Counted from the first letter of the stretch, positions 40,571 to 50,146 are shown. The stretch is 64,000 bases of DNA from Streptomyces qinzhouensis (GCF_007856155.1 NZ_CP042266.1:3224001-3288000); one strand, 5' to 3'. Numbers and translations: made by a program. The notes: a model not told the origin generated them from the letters alone.

Positions 40571-41278
40571 TCAGGGGGCGAGGCGTTCGACGCGCCAGCG
40601 GACCTGGGCCGCGCCGCCCTCCGCGTCGGCGGCGCGCTCCTTCTCGTAGACGTACCGCAGCCGGTCGTGGAGCCGGTTCTCGTGCCCCTGCCAGAACTCG
40701 ACCGTGTCCGGGACGACCCGGATCCCGCCCCACTCCGGCGGCACGGGCACCTGTTCGCCCTCCGGGTAGCGGGCGGACTGTTCGGAGTAGGCGGCGAGCA
40801 GTTCCTCCCGTGAGCCGATCACGGATGACTGGGCGCTCGCCCGGGCGCCGAGCCGGGAGCCGTGCGGACGGCTGTGGAAGTACGCGGCCGTCTCGTCGCG
40901 GCCGATCCGGGCCGCGGTGCCGGTGACGACGACCTGGCGGGCGATGGGGTGCCAGGGGAAGAGCAGCGACACATAGGGGTTGGCGGCGATCTCGCGGCCC
41001 TTGCGGGAGCCGTAGTTGGTGAAGAAGACGAAGCCCCGGGCGTCGTACTCCTTCAGCAGGACCGTCCGGGACGACGGGCGGCCGGCCGGGGTGGCGGTGG
41101 CCACGACCATGGCGTTCGGCTCCCGGAGCCCGGCGATGGCGGCCTGGTGGAACCAGACGGCGAACTGCTCCATGGGCGTCGGGGCGAGCTCCGCCTCCAG
41201 CAACGGCGTGGAGCGGTACTGCTCGCGCATCACGGAGGGGTCGGGGGCGGCGGGGTCGCGATCGGTCACAGGCCCCAT
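40571..41278 (-). CDS. pdxH: pyridoxamine 5'-phosphate oxidase
   Basis: ~235 residues from the ATG at 41278; a GTG at 41269 with AGGATGGGG is also possible. FMN-dependent PdxH converts PNP/PMP to PLP. Landmarks: [20 protein letters not shown] near 60, [20 protein letters not shown] near 90 (FMN/phosphate contacts) and the C-terminal WRVERLAP with the conserved Arg. Single-gene unit, convergent with the structured small RNA. Confidence 0.93.
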   Translation of the reverse strand: MGPVTDRDPAAPDPSVMREQYRSTPLLEAELAPTPMEQFAVWFHQAAIAGLREPNAMVVATATPAGRPSSRTVLLKEYDARGFVFFTNYGSRKGREIAANPYVSLLFPWHPIARQVVVTGTAARIGRDETAAYFHSRPHGSRLGARASAQSSVIGSREELLAAYSEQSARYPEGEQVPVPPEWGGIRVVPDTVEFWQGHENRLHDRLRYVYEKERAADAEGGAAQVRWRVERLAP

Positions 41279-41612
41279 CCTGCCGCAGCCGGTCCCACCG
41301 CAGCGGGCCCGGGCGTCCGACGGGTGGATCACGGGCGTCCGGCACCGCAAGAAGTCCCGTGCATGGCGCATGTATACGGGGTGCAGTCTGCCCGGCACGC
41401 GGTGCCGCCAACCCTGTTCGCCGGGCCCGGCGGACTGTGCGAGTCATCACGCTGACCCCCGCCCCGACCTGCGGATATCGTGTCGCCTCCGGTCCGGCGG
41501 GCAGCGAACGGATGGCGGCCTGCCGGACGGGGCATCACCGGAATGAACGACTGATCGAGCCACCCGCGCCGCGTCCGCCACCGGCGCGTCACGAATGTGA
41601 GGGAGCCGCCCG

Positions 41613-42719
41613 ATGTCCGACTTCGTACCCGGTCTCGAAGGAGTCGTCGCGTTCGAGACGGAGATCGCCGAACCCGACAAGGAAGGCGGCGCGCTGCGCT
41701 ACCGCGGTGTCGACATCGAGGACCTCGTCGGACATGTCTCCTTCGGCAATGTGTGGGGGCTGCTGGTCGACGGGGCGTTCGAGCCGGGGCTGCCGGCCGC
41801 CGAGCCGTTCCCGATCCCGGTGCACTCCGGGGACATCCGGGTCGACGTCCAGTCGGCGCTGGCCATGCTGGCGCCCGTCTGGGGGCTGCGGCCGCTGCTG
41901 GACATCGACGAGCGGCAGGCCCGCGACGATCTGGCGCGGGCGGCCGTGATGGCCCTGTCGTACGTGGCGCAGAGCGCCCGCGGCCAGGGGCTGCCGATGG
42001 TGCCGCAGCACGAGATCGACAAGGCCAGGTCCGTGGTCGAGCGGTTCATGGTCCGCTGGCGCGGGGAGCCGGACCCCCGGCATGTGAAGGCGGTCGACGC
42101 GTACTGGACCTCGGCCGCCGAGCACGGCATGAACGCGTCCACGTTCACCGCCCGGGTCATCGCGTCCACCGGCGCCGATGTGGCGGCCGCGCTCTCCGGC
42201 GCGGTCGGTGCGATGTCCGGCCCGCTGCACGGCGGGGCGCCCTCCCGGGTCCTCGGCATGATCGAGGAGATCGAGCGGACCGGGGACGCGACGGCCTATG
42301 TGAAGCGGGCGCTCGACAAGGGCGAGCGGCTGATGGGCTTCGGCCACCGGGTGTACCGGGCGGAGGACCCGCGCGCCAGAGTGCTGCGCCGTACGGCGAA
42401 GGAGCTGGCCGCGCCGCGGTTCGAGGTGGCGGAGGCCCTGGAGCGGGCCGCCCTGGAGGAGTTGCACAACCGCCGCCCGGACCGGGTGCTGGCGACGAAC
42501 GTGGAGTTCTGGGCGGCGATCGTCCTGGACTTCGCGGAGGTCCCGGCGCACATGTTCACCTCGATGTTCACCTGCGCCCGCACGGCGGGCTGGTCGGCCC
42601 ACATCCTGGAACAGAAGCGCACCGGCCGCCTGGTCCGCCCCTCGGCCCGCTACACGGGCCCGTCGGCGCGGGACCCGCGCGAGGTGTCGGGGTACGAGGG
42701 CCTGACGAGACAGGGATAG
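41613..42719 (+). CDS. citrate synthase (type 2-like, short form)
   Basis: 368-residue citrate synthase family protein. Catalytic histidines lie in GPLHGGAPSRV near 208 and GFGHRVYRAEDPRAR near 245, and the substrate-binding C-terminal stretch is near 290-330 (TSMFTCARTAGWSAHILEQK). It condenses oxaloacetate and acetyl-CoA, though 2-methylcitrate synthase activity is possible for this short family. Its locus beside pdxH corresponds, as I recall, to S. coelicolor SCO4388. The ATG at 41613 follows TGAGGGAG. Confidence 0.9.
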   Translation: MSDFVPGLEGVVAFETEIAEPDKEGGALRYRGVDIEDLVGHVSFGNVWGLLVDGAFEPGLPAAEPFPIPVHSGDIRVDVQSALAMLAPVWGLRPLLDIDERQARDDLARAAVMALSYVAQSARGQGLPMVPQHEIDKARSVVERFMVRWRGEPDPRHVKAVDAYWTSAAEHGMNASTFTARVIASTGADVAAALSGAVGAMSGPLHGGAPSRVLGMIEEIERTGDATAYVKRALDKGERLMGFGHRVYRAEDPRARVLRRTAKELAAPRFEVAEALERAALEELHNRRPDRVLATNVEFWAAIVLDFAEVPAHMFTSMFTCARTAGWSAHILEQKRTGRLVRPSARYTGPSARDPREVSGYEGLTRQG

Positions 42720-42743
42720 GCTTCACACCCACAATGGGACCAG

Positions 42744-42775
42744 AATGCCAGCATTGGGACTACAATGCAGGCATG
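42744..42775. promoter_or_regulatory. twin operator of the VapBC-type module
   Basis: AATGC-CA-GCATT (42744-42755) and AATGC-AG-GCATG (42764-42775), centre-to-centre 20 bp (two helical turns), the second overlapping the antitoxin start codon. Ribbon-helix-helix antitoxins typically bind such repeats together with the toxin for autoregulation. Confidence 0.65.
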
Positions 42776-43009
42776 GCTACGGTTCACATCCGTGATGTAC
42801 CGGATGACGCGCTCACCACTCTGAAGGTCCGTGCGGCTCGGCGAGGTCAGTCGCTCCAGGCCTATCTACTCGGACTGATCAAGGATGAGGCCGAGCTGCT
42901 GACTCCTGCCGAAGCCGCGGAGGAGGCTCGCGCGATCGCCTCGGGCGGCCGGGTCACGATCGACGACATCACCGAGGTCATGGCCGAGGTACGCGAGGCA
43001 CGCGCGTGA
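42773..43009 (+). CDS. FitA/VapB-like ribbon-helix-helix antitoxin
   Basis: 78 residues. The N-terminal MATVHIRDVPDDALTTLKVR followed by RGQSLQAYLLGLIKDEA is the ribbon-helix-helix of FitA-type antitoxins. The C-terminal acidic helix would wrap the toxin. The start codon lies within the second operator copy. The TGA overlaps the toxin GTG. Confidence 0.85.
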   Translation: MATVHIRDVPDDALTTLKVRAARRGQSLQAYLLGLIKDEAELLTPAEAAEEARAIASGGRVTIDDITEVMAEVREARA

Positions 43010-43407
43010 GCGTGCTGGTCCTCGATACGTCCGCCCTCGTTGCGTTCCTGGTCGGTCAGGACGACCTGGCCGACGAGGTGCGGCGTACCGCCGAGGGACA
43101 CAGACTCGCAGCCCCGCACGCCGTGGATCTTGAGTGCGCCTCCGTCCTCCGCGGGCTGACCCGTGGAAAGAAGCTCTCCGACACCCAGGCCGAGCAGGCT
43201 CTCAAGGTGCTGAGCCGGATGGCATTGCGCCGGTACGACCACACCCCGCTGCTTCCGCGCATCTGGCAACTGCGCCACAACATGTGGCCTTACGACGCCT
43301 CCTTCATCGCCCTTGCCGAACAGATCGGTGCCGACCTCGTCACGGCTGACGCCAAACTGGCGGGCGCCCCCGGCCTGCGGTGCACCATCCGGAATCTGCG
43401 CGCCTGA
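43006..43407 (+). CDS. vapC: PIN-domain toxin (VapC/FitB-like)
   Basis: 133-residue PIN ribonuclease. Conserved acidic residues: LDTSALVAF (Asp6), DLECASVLRG (Glu ~44), MWPYDASFIALAEQ (Asp ~95) and LVTADAKL (Asp ~114), a complete metal site. GTG start at 43006 overlapped with the antitoxin stop. VapC toxins cleave tRNA or rRNA; the target here is unknown. Confidence 0.9.
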   Translation: MSVLVLDTSALVAFLVGQDDLADEVRRTAEGHRLAAPHAVDLECASVLRGLTRGKKLSDTQAEQALKVLSRMALRRYDHTPLLPRIWQLRHNMWPYDASFIALAEQIGADLVTADAKLAGAPGLRCTIRNLRA

Positions 43408-43480
43408 GCAGAGAACGGCAGCATCACAGCTCAGGGGCGAGGATGCGGGTCCATGGCGGGTCCATTCGTGGGTACGGAGG

Positions 43481-44596
43481 CTACTCCCCCGCCCCGGACG
43501 GCGCGGGCCGCGCGGCCTTCTCCGGCTTCGCCCGCCTTCCGGCCTGGGTTCGGACGGCTCCGACGCTGGCGGCGATCACCAGGGCGATGGCGAGGGCGTC
43601 GGTCACGGAGAGCGCCTGCCGCAGGACGAGGAATCCGGCGAGACAGGCCACGGCCGGTTCCAGGCTCATCATGACCGCGAAGGTGGAGGCCGGGAGGCGG
43701 CGCAGGGCGAGGAGTTCGAGGGTGTACGGGAGGACGGACGACATCAGGGCGACGGCCAGCCCCAGCCCGATGACGACGGGGTCGGCGAGCTGAGCGCCCG
43801 AGCCCGCGATCCCGAACGGCAGGCTGAGCACGGCGGCGACACCGAAGGCCATTGCCAGCCCGTCGGCCTGCGGGAAGCGGCGGCCGGTGCGGGCGCTGAA
43901 GACGATGTACGCGGCCCACATCGCACCGGCGGCGAGCGCGTAGGCGGCGCCGACCGGGTCGAGCCGCTCGACCCCGTCACCGCCCAGCCCGGGGACCATT
44001 CCGCTGAGCAGGAACACACCGGCGAGGGCGAGTCCGGCCCAGACCAGATTCACCAGCCGCCGGGAGACGATCACGGAGAGGGCGAGCGGCCCGAGGACCT
44101 CCAGGGTGACGGCCGGACCCAGCGGAATCCGGTCGACGGCCTGGTAGAAGAGGATGTTCATGCCGCCCATGGCGACGCCGAAGGCGATGACGGTGCCCCA
44201 GTCCGCGCGGGAGTGGCCGCGCAGCCGGGGGCGGCAGACGGCGAGCATCACCAGCGCGGCGAGGACCAGCCGGAGGGTGACCACACCGGTGGGTCCGACC
44301 CGGTCCATCAACAGGACCGCGACGGCCGCCCCGAACTGCACGGACAGCGCGCCCGCGACGACGAGCCCGACGGGGCCGAGCTGCCCGCGTCCCGCCCGGC
44401 GCGCGGCGGACGCGTCCGCGCTCTCCCCCGCCGCCGCGCTCTCCCCCGCCGCCGTACGCGGGTCCGCGACCGGAAGCGCCCCCACCCCCGGGCCCGGGCC
44501 GCCCGGGCCCGCGGCCGGATCCGTACCTGTACCCGTACTCGTACTCGTACCGGAATCGGCGCCGGTTCCGCTGCCGCTCTCCACAGACCTGTCCAC
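43481..44596 (-). CDS. EamA/DMT-family exporter (RhtA-like)
   Basis: 371 residues from the GTG at 44596. A Gly/Thr/Ser/Pro-rich lead of ~70 residues precedes ten TM segments in two EamA repeats (LVVAGALSVQFGAAVAVLLM; AAYALAAGAMWAAYIVFSAR; SSVLPYTLELLALRRLPAST). RhtA-like members export amino acids such as threonine or homoserine. It is divergent from a LysR gene 68 bp away, which probably regulates it. Confidence 0.87.
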   Translation of the reverse strand: MDRSVESGSGTGADSGTSTSTGTGTDPAAGPGGPGPGVGALPVADPRTAAGESAAAGESADASAARRAGRGQLGPVGLVVAGALSVQFGAAVAVLLMDRVGPTGVVTLRLVLAALVMLAVCRPRLRGHSRADWGTVIAFGVAMGGMNILFYQAVDRIPLGPAVTLEVLGPLALSVIVSRRLVNLVWAGLALAGVFLLSGMVPGLGGDGVERLDPVGAAYALAAGAMWAAYIVFSARTGRRFPQADGLAMAFGVAAVLSLPFGIAGSGAQLADPVVIGLGLAVALMSSVLPYTLELLALRRLPASTFAVMMSLEPAVACLAGFLVLRQALSVTDALAIALVIAASVGAVRTQAGRRAKPEKAARPAPSGAGE

Positions 44597-44664
44597 GGCT
44601 CCACGCTAATGGCCGATACGTACCACGTGAAATGCCAAATGCGCTGCGGTTATGCTCCGGAGGC

Positions 44665-45522
44665 ATGAGCATTGAGCTGCGTCATCTCCGCTGCTTCCTG
44701 GCGATCGCCGAGGAGTCGAGCATGACGAGAGCCGCGGCGAGGCTGCGGATCACCCAGCCCGCGGTCTCCCGTTCGCTGGCCACGCTGGAGCGGCAGCTGG
44801 GCGTCCGGCTCGTGGACCGCTCCACCCACCATGTGACCCTCACCCCGGAGGGCCTGGCCTTCCGCGAGCGGGCGGCGGTCGCGGTCGGCGCCTTCGATGC
44901 CGCGCTGGCCTCCGCCGGACGGCCGGTCCGCCCGCTCCGGCTGGGCCACGCCTGGGCGGCGCTCGGCCCGTACACCACCCCGCTGCTGCGCCGCTGGAAG
45001 CGCGAGCAGCCGGATATCCCGCTGGAGCTGCTGCGGATCGACGACCGCTCGGCGGGGCTGTTGCGGGGCGCGGTCGATGTGGCGGTAGTGCGCGGTCCGG
45101 TCTCCGAACCGGGTCTGGTGGTGACCCCCCTGTTCAGCGAGGCCCGGGTGGCCGCGGTCACCGCCGACGGCCCCTTCGCCGCCCGCGCCCGGCTGACCCT
45201 GGCGGATCTGGCGACGGCGCCGCTGCTGGTGAACTCGGTCTCGGGGGTCACGGTCCCCGAGCTGTGGCCGCCCGACGCCCGGCCCACGACGACGATCACG
45301 GTCACCAATACCGACGACTGGCTGGCGTCGATCGCGGCGGGCCGGGGCGTGGGGGTCTCGGTGGCCTCGACGGCGGAGATCCACCCGCATCCGGATGTCG
45401 TCTACCGCCCGCTGCCGGAACTCCCCCCGGTCCCGGTCCACCTCACCCACCACGCCCCGCCGTCCCATCCGGCGGTCCCGGCGCTGGTCGCCCTGGCGGT
45501 GGCGGTGACCACCGGGGCCTGA
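44665..45522 (+). CDS. LysR-family transcriptional regulator
   Basis: 285 residues from the ATG at 44665 (CCGGAGG site). HTH: LRCFLAIAEESSMTRAAARL, then ITQPAVSRSLATLERQLGV. Effector domain with LRLGHAWAALGPYTTPLLRR and a C-terminal HHAPPSHPAVPALVALAV. Divergent from the EamA exporter, its presumed target. The last 11 codons are part of a 33-bp unit repeated twice after the stop. Confidence 0.88.
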   Translation: MSIELRHLRCFLAIAEESSMTRAAARLRITQPAVSRSLATLERQLGVRLVDRSTHHVTLTPEGLAFRERAAVAVGAFDAALASAGRPVRPLRLGHAWAALGPYTTPLLRRWKREQPDIPLELLRIDDRSAGLLRGAVDVAVVRGPVSEPGLVVTPLFSEARVAAVTADGPFAARARLTLADLATAPLLVNSVSGVTVPELWPPDARPTTTITVTNTDDWLASIAAGRGVGVSVASTAEIHPHPDVVYRPLPELPPVPVHLTHHAPPSHPAVPALVALAVAVTTGA

Positions 45523-45588
45523 GCCCTGGCGGTGGCGGTAATCACCGGGGCCTGAACCCTCGTGCCGGCGGTGACCGCCGGGGTCTGA
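45490..45588 (+). repeat. 33-bp tandem triplication including stop codons
   Basis: Three 33-bp units at 45490, 45523 and 45556, each ending in an in-frame TGA. The first encodes the C-terminus of the LysR protein (ALAVAVTTGA-stop). The second differs at a few bases (VITGA), the third more. Confidence 0.85.
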
Positions 45589-45668
45589 GCCCGGGCCGGG
45601 AAACCCCGTGGTGACAGCACGGGCACCGGCGGGGAAGCGGGCCGCCGTACCCATGCGAAACTCGGCCC

Positions 45669-47147
45669 ATGCCTCTCCGCATACCCAGACTCGGCAGCCT
45701 CCATCAGCTCGGCACGCGCGCCTTCCACTCCGTCGAAGGCAGTCTCGTCGGTGTCAACGGCCCGGGCGTCGAGCCCGACAACGAAGCCGGGGTCATCGGC
45801 TGGGGTACGTCCTGGCGGATGCAGGGCTATCTGCTGATGGCCGAACGGACCGGCCGCCCCGAGTACGCCGAGCGGCTGGCCGGGCTCGTCGACGACGTCC
45901 TCCGGGCCCGGGACGACGTCCGGGGGGTCGAGGACTTCCAGGGGCGCAGCGCCCCGGTCTGGTCCACGGCGGGCAAGTTCACCGCCGCCACGGCCGTCCT
46001 GCCCGACACGGAGGGCCGCCCGGCCCTCGAGGTGACGGTCTGTCCGCCGCATGCCAAGGGCGTGAAGGTCACCGTGGCGCGTGAGGGCGACCGGCATTTC
46101 CGGCTGGTCGTGGCGGGGCCGAACCGTACGACGCTGACCGTGTCGGAGCTGAGCCTGGACCCCGCGGACGAGCGCCGGGCGGACCGGACGGTCTATGCCG
46201 CGTACGACCAGCGCACCGGCGTCACCGCCGAACTGGTGCCGCCGGAGCCGCCCGGCGGCACGGGTCCGCGGCGCATCCGGCCCGGGACGTACACCGTCAA
46301 ACCCGAGCTGGTCCCCCTCGCCGCCCAGACCGGGATGATCACCTACCCGATGGCCGGGCTGGCCCGGCTGGCGCTGGAGAAGCCCGAGGCCGTCCCCACC
46401 TCCGTCCATGCCCGGGTCGACGACTATCTCGACGCCGTGGAGCGGGCGATGGACGCCCACGACGAGCAGTGGCGGACCACGGACGACGGCCGGGGCTACT
46501 ACTGCTGGCTGCCGGACGAGCCCGTCTCCTTCGCGGGTGCCGAACTGCCGACCAACGAGTTCCTCGCGATGGGCCGCACCATGGTGCAGCTCGCCGTGGT
46601 GACCGGCGACTCCCTCTGGCGCGGCCGGGCGGAGGCCATGGCCCGGTCGCTCCTGGGGGATCTCACCCTCACCGACGGGGCGGCGGTCTGGCCGTACTGG
46701 CCGAGCTTCGGGCGGGTGTACTCGGGCTGGGAGGCGACCGGCTCCCGGGTGTCGGACGGCTCCGACATCCGGCCGTCCTACCGTCCGGTCACCGTCCCCG
46801 AGGATGTCACCCACGCGCTGATAGACCTCGACTTCCTCTGTCTCTACCACGATGCGCCGGGCCTTCCCGAGGTCTTCACCGAGACCCATATGCGGGCCGT
46901 GGCCCGGACCTTCACCCACCAGGTCGTGGAGGGGCGCGGCCGGGCCCAGCGGATGCGCCACGACGTCGGCGGCAGCGGTCGCCGGGGCACCGACCGGGAG
47001 CAGGCGCATGTGGCGGCGTGGCTGCCGATGCAGCGCTGGTCGAAGGAGGTGGCCGGGGTGGTGCGCGCTGTTCAGCCGTCGCAGCCGCCGCTGCCGCTGA
47101 TGGGCGTGGACACCTACTGCGCGGCGCTGCTGGCCCGCTGGTCCTAA
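45669..47147 (+). CDS. hypothetical, possible alpha/alpha-toroid protein
   Basis: 492-residue protein not confidently recognised. Helical, aromatic-rich stretches (WGTSWRMQGYLLMAERTGRP; RVDDYLDAVERAMDAHDEQW; GVDTYCAALLARW) and acidic/aromatic pairs recall alpha/alpha-toroid carbohydrate enzymes such as D-glucuronyl C5-epimerase relatives, but this is only a resemblance. A beta-rich segment near 125-200 interrupts the helices. No signal peptide. The stop overlaps the convergent oxidoreductase stop region by 4 nt. Confidence 0.6.
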   Translation: MPLRIPRLGSLHQLGTRAFHSVEGSLVGVNGPGVEPDNEAGVIGWGTSWRMQGYLLMAERTGRPEYAERLAGLVDDVLRARDDVRGVEDFQGRSAPVWSTAGKFTAATAVLPDTEGRPALEVTVCPPHAKGVKVTVAREGDRHFRLVVAGPNRTTLTVSELSLDPADERRADRTVYAAYDQRTGVTAELVPPEPPGGTGPRRIRPGTYTVKPELVPLAAQTGMITYPMAGLARLALEKPEAVPTSVHARVDDYLDAVERAMDAHDEQWRTTDDGRGYYCWLPDEPVSFAGAELPTNEFLAMGRTMVQLAVVTGDSLWRGRAEAMARSLLGDLTLTDGAAVWPYWPSFGRVYSGWEATGSRVSDGSDIRPSYRPVTVPEDVTHALIDLDFLCLYHDAPGLPEVFTETHMRAVARTFTHQVVEGRGRAQRMRHDVGGSGRRGTDREQAHVAAWLPMQRWSKEVAGVVRAVQPSQPPLPLMGVDTYCAALLARWS

Positions 47148-50146
47148 AACCCCGCGCCCAGCCCCGCGCCCAGCCCCTCCGCCAGTGCCTCCGCCAGATG
47201 CCGGGCCCGGCGGCCGGTGAGCTGGGCCAGTTGGGTACGGCAGGAGTAGCCGTCCGCGAGGAGCAGGGCGTCCGGGGGCGCGGTGCGCACCGCGGGCAGG
47301 AGTTGGTCATCGGCGCAGGCCACCGACACCTCGTAGTGGCCCTTCTCGAAGCCGAAGCTGCCCGCGAGTCCGCAGCAGCCGCCCGCGAGCTCGCCGCCGA
47401 GCCCGGCCCGGGCGCGCAGGGAGCGGTCGGCGGCGGGGTCGAGGACCGCGTGGTGATGGCAGTGCAGCTGGCCGGCCGCGGGCCGGTCCAGCCGGGGCGG
47501 GGTCCAGTCGGGGGCGTACTCCGCGAGGGTGCCCGCGAAGGTGCGGACGGCGGCCGCGAGCCGGGCCGCCCGGGGGTCGTCGGCGAGGAGTTCGGGCAGA
47601 TCGGTGGTGAGGGTGGCGGCGCAGCTCGGTTCCAGGACGACGAGGGGTGCCGTACCGAGCAGAGGCGCCGTACCGAGCAAGGGTGCCGTGCCGAGCAGGG
47701 GTGCCGTACCGAGCAGGGGTGCCGTACCGAGCAGGGGTGCCGTACCGAGCAGGGGTTCCATGACCGTGAGGGTGCGGCGGAGTACGGCGCGGGCCCGGTC
47801 CAGTTGGCCGGTGGTGAGGTAGGTCAGCCCGCAGCAGACCCGGCCCGGTGGCAGGACGAGCCCGAATCCGGCGGCTTCCAGGACCCGTACGGCGGCCCGG
47901 CCGACCTCGGGTGACAGATATTCGGTGAAGGTGTCGGGCCAGAGCACGGCCGGCTTCGGACCGCCGCCGAGACGGCCGCGCGCCCACCGGGTGAAGGGCA
48001 CCGGGGCGAGGGCGGGCAGCGGCCGTTCCGGGGTGATTCCGGCGGCCGTCTTCGCCAGGGCCGCGAGCGGCGGGATCCGGGCGAGGGCGTTGAGTACGGG
48101 GGCGGCCGGGGCGGCCGCGCGCAGCCAGCCGGGCAGCCTGCCCAGGGTGTAGTGGGTACGGGGGCGGAGCCGGCCCGCGTAGTGGTGGTGGAGGAACTCC
48201 GCCTTGTAGGTGGCCATGTCGACGCCGACGGGGCAGTCGCTGCGGCACCCCTTGCAGGAGAGGCAGAGGTCGAGCGCGTCGGCGACCTCCCGGGACCGCC
48301 AGCCGTCCCGGACGATCTCCCCGGCGAGCATCTCGTGCAGCAGTCTGGCCCGGCCGCGGGTGGAGTGGGCCTCCTCGCCGGTGGCCCGGTAGGAGGGGCA
48401 CATCACCCCGGGCCCGGGGGCGGTGTCCCGGCATTTGGCGACGCCGACGCAGCGGCGGACGGCGGCCCGGAAGTCCCCGCCGTCCTCCGGGTAGCCGAAG
48501 GCCACGTCGACGGGCCGTTTGGGCAGGACGGCGAAGCGGAGGTCCTCGTCGAGGGGCGCGGGCCGGACCAGGGTGCCGGGGTTGAGGCCGCCCGCCGGGT
48601 CCCAGACGTCCTTGAAGCGGGTGAAGAGGGCGACGAGTCCGGGGCCGTACATCTTCGGCAGGAGTTCGGCGCGGGCCCGGCCGTCGCCGTGTTCGCCGGA
48701 GAGGGAGCCGCCGTGGGCGGCCACCAGCGCGGCCAGGTCCTCGGAGAAGGACCGGAAGGCCCGTACCCCGGCTTCGCTGATCAGGTCGAAGGAGATGCGG
48801 ATATGGACGCAGCCCTCGCCGAAGTGTCCGAAGGGCGCGCCGCGCAGTCCGTACGTGTTCAGCAGGGCGCGGAAATCGCGCAGATAGGCGCCCAGCCGGG
48901 CGGGGGGTACGGCGCAGTCCTCCCAGCCCGGCCAGGCCTCGCCGCCGCCGGGGAGCCGGGTCGCGGTCCCGGCGGCGTCCTCCCGGATCCGCCAGAGCGC
49001 CCGCATCGCGGCGGGTTCGGAGACGACGGCCGTGTCGAGCGCGCCCGCCGCCTTGACGAGGGCTTCGGCGCGGGCCCGGGCCTCGGCGGGGGTGGCACCG
49101 CCGGTTTCGGCGAACAGCCAGGCCCGGCCGTGCGGCAGCCCGTTCCGTGCGGACGGCGGTACGAGATCGTCCGCCATGCCCTCGACGGTGAGCGGGCGGT
49201 ACGGGAGGAGGCCGGGGGCGGCGTCGGCGGCCGCGGTCTCGTCGGCGTATCCGAGGACGGCGAGGGCGCGGGCGGCGGGCGCTTCGACCAGCCCGACCAG
49301 GGCTTCGGTGACGACGCCCAGGGTGCCCTCGCTGCCGCAGAAGGCACGGGCCAGGCCGGCGCCGTTCTCGGGGAGCAGCGCGTCGAGGGCGTATCCGGAG
49401 ATCCGGCGGGGCAGTCCGGGCGGATAGCCGGTACGGATGAGGGCGAGGTTGTCGTGGATCAGCTCGCGGGCGGCGGTGAGCAGCGGTCCCGGCGGATCGG
49501 GCCAGCCGTGGCCGAGGCGGAGCGCCGTACCGCCGTAGGTGAGGACCGACAGTTCGCGGACGTTGTCGGCGGTGGTGCCCCAGGCCACCGAGTGCGCCCC
49601 GCAGGCATTGTTGGCGATCATGCCGCCGAGGGTGCAGCGGGCATGGGTGGAGGGGTCGGGGCCGAAGGTGAGGCCATGGGGGCGGACGGCTTCGCGGAGG
49701 GTGTCGAGTACGGTGCCGGGCTGGACGAGCGCGGTACGCGACGCGGGGTCGATGTCCAGGACGGCGTTCATCCGGCGGGTGAAGTCGAGGACGATCCCGG
49801 TGCCGGTGGCCTGTCCGGCGACGGAGGTCCCGGCGCCGCGGGGGACGACGGGGACGCCGTGTGCCCGGCAGATCTCCAGGGTTGTGGCGACATCGTCCGG
49901 GTGGCGGGGGGTGACGGTGCCGAGGGGGACCCGGCGGTAGTTGGAGGCGTCCATGGTGGTGAGGGCGCGGGCGGTGGTGGAGAAGTCTGCGGCGCCGGGC
50001 GGCAGCGCGGCGGTCAGGGCGGCCTTGAGGTCGGTCCTGAGGTCGGCCCCGAGACCGGTTCTGAGGGCGGCGAACCGCGCCTTTCCGATCGTCCCCGGGG
50101 GGTCGTTCTCCGGTCCGTCGCCGTCCTCGGTCCGCTGCTTCACCAT
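47144..50146 (-). CDS. FAD-linked oxidase fused to Fe-S/CCG module (GlcD/D-lactate dehydrogenase-like)
   Basis: 1000-residue fusion. FAD-binding type 4 domain near 75-290 (VPVVPRGAGTSVAGQATG; CTLGGMIANNACGAHS). FAD-oxidase C-terminal domain to ~530, including FGEGCVHIRI and GEHGDGRARAELL. A ferredoxin-like module follows (CVGVAKC near 560; CLSCKGCRSDCPVGVD near 635), then two CCG (HdrD/GlpC-like) motifs (GRVCCGLTY and GGCCGLAGSFG). Such proteins oxidise 2-hydroxyacids and pass electrons to quinone. Six LLGTAP hexapeptides are inserted near residue 798-835. Single-gene unit. Confidence 0.88.
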   Translation of the reverse strand: MVKQRTEDGDGPENDPPGTIGKARFAALRTGLGADLRTDLKAALTAALPPGAADFSTTARALTTMDASNYRRVPLGTVTPRHPDDVATTLEICRAHGVPVVPRGAGTSVAGQATGTGIVLDFTRRMNAVLDIDPASRTALVQPGTVLDTLREAVRPHGLTFGPDPSTHARCTLGGMIANNACGAHSVAWGTTADNVRELSVLTYGGTALRLGHGWPDPPGPLLTAARELIHDNLALIRTGYPPGLPRRISGYALDALLPENGAGLARAFCGSEGTLGVVTEALVGLVEAPAARALAVLGYADETAAADAAPGLLPYRPLTVEGMADDLVPPSARNGLPHGRAWLFAETGGATPAEARARAEALVKAAGALDTAVVSEPAAMRALWRIREDAAGTATRLPGGGEAWPGWEDCAVPPARLGAYLRDFRALLNTYGLRGAPFGHFGEGCVHIRISFDLISEAGVRAFRSFSEDLAALVAAHGGSLSGEHGDGRARAELLPKMYGPGLVALFTRFKDVWDPAGGLNPGTLVRPAPLDEDLRFAVLPKRPVDVAFGYPEDGGDFRAAVRRCVGVAKCRDTAPGPGVMCPSYRATGEEAHSTRGRARLLHEMLAGEIVRDGWRSREVADALDLCLSCKGCRSDCPVGVDMATYKAEFLHHHYAGRLRPRTHYTLGRLPGWLRAAAPAAPVLNALARIPPLAALAKTAAGITPERPLPALAPVPFTRWARGRLGGGPKPAVLWPDTFTEYLSPEVGRAAVRVLEAAGFGLVLPPGRVCCGLTYLTTGQLDRARAVLRRTLTVMEPLLGTAPLLGTAPLLGTAPLLGTAPLLGTAPLLGTAPLVVLEPSCAATLTTDLPELLADDPRAARLAAAVRTFAGTLAEYAPDWTPPRLDRPAAGQLHCHHHAVLDPAADRSLRARAGLGGELAGGCCGLAGSFGFEKGHYEVSVACADDQLLPAVRTAPPDALLLADGYSCRTQLAQLTGRRARHLAEALAEGLGAGLGAGF
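47646..47753. repeat. 18-bp minisatellite inside the oxidoreductase gene
   Basis: Six tandem 18-bp units (GGTGCCGTACCGAGCAGG) within coding sequence, translated on the minus strand as LLGTAP x6. Units 3-6 are nearly identical; units 1-2 have drifted. The length is a multiple of three, so copy-number changes keep frame. Confidence 0.9.
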
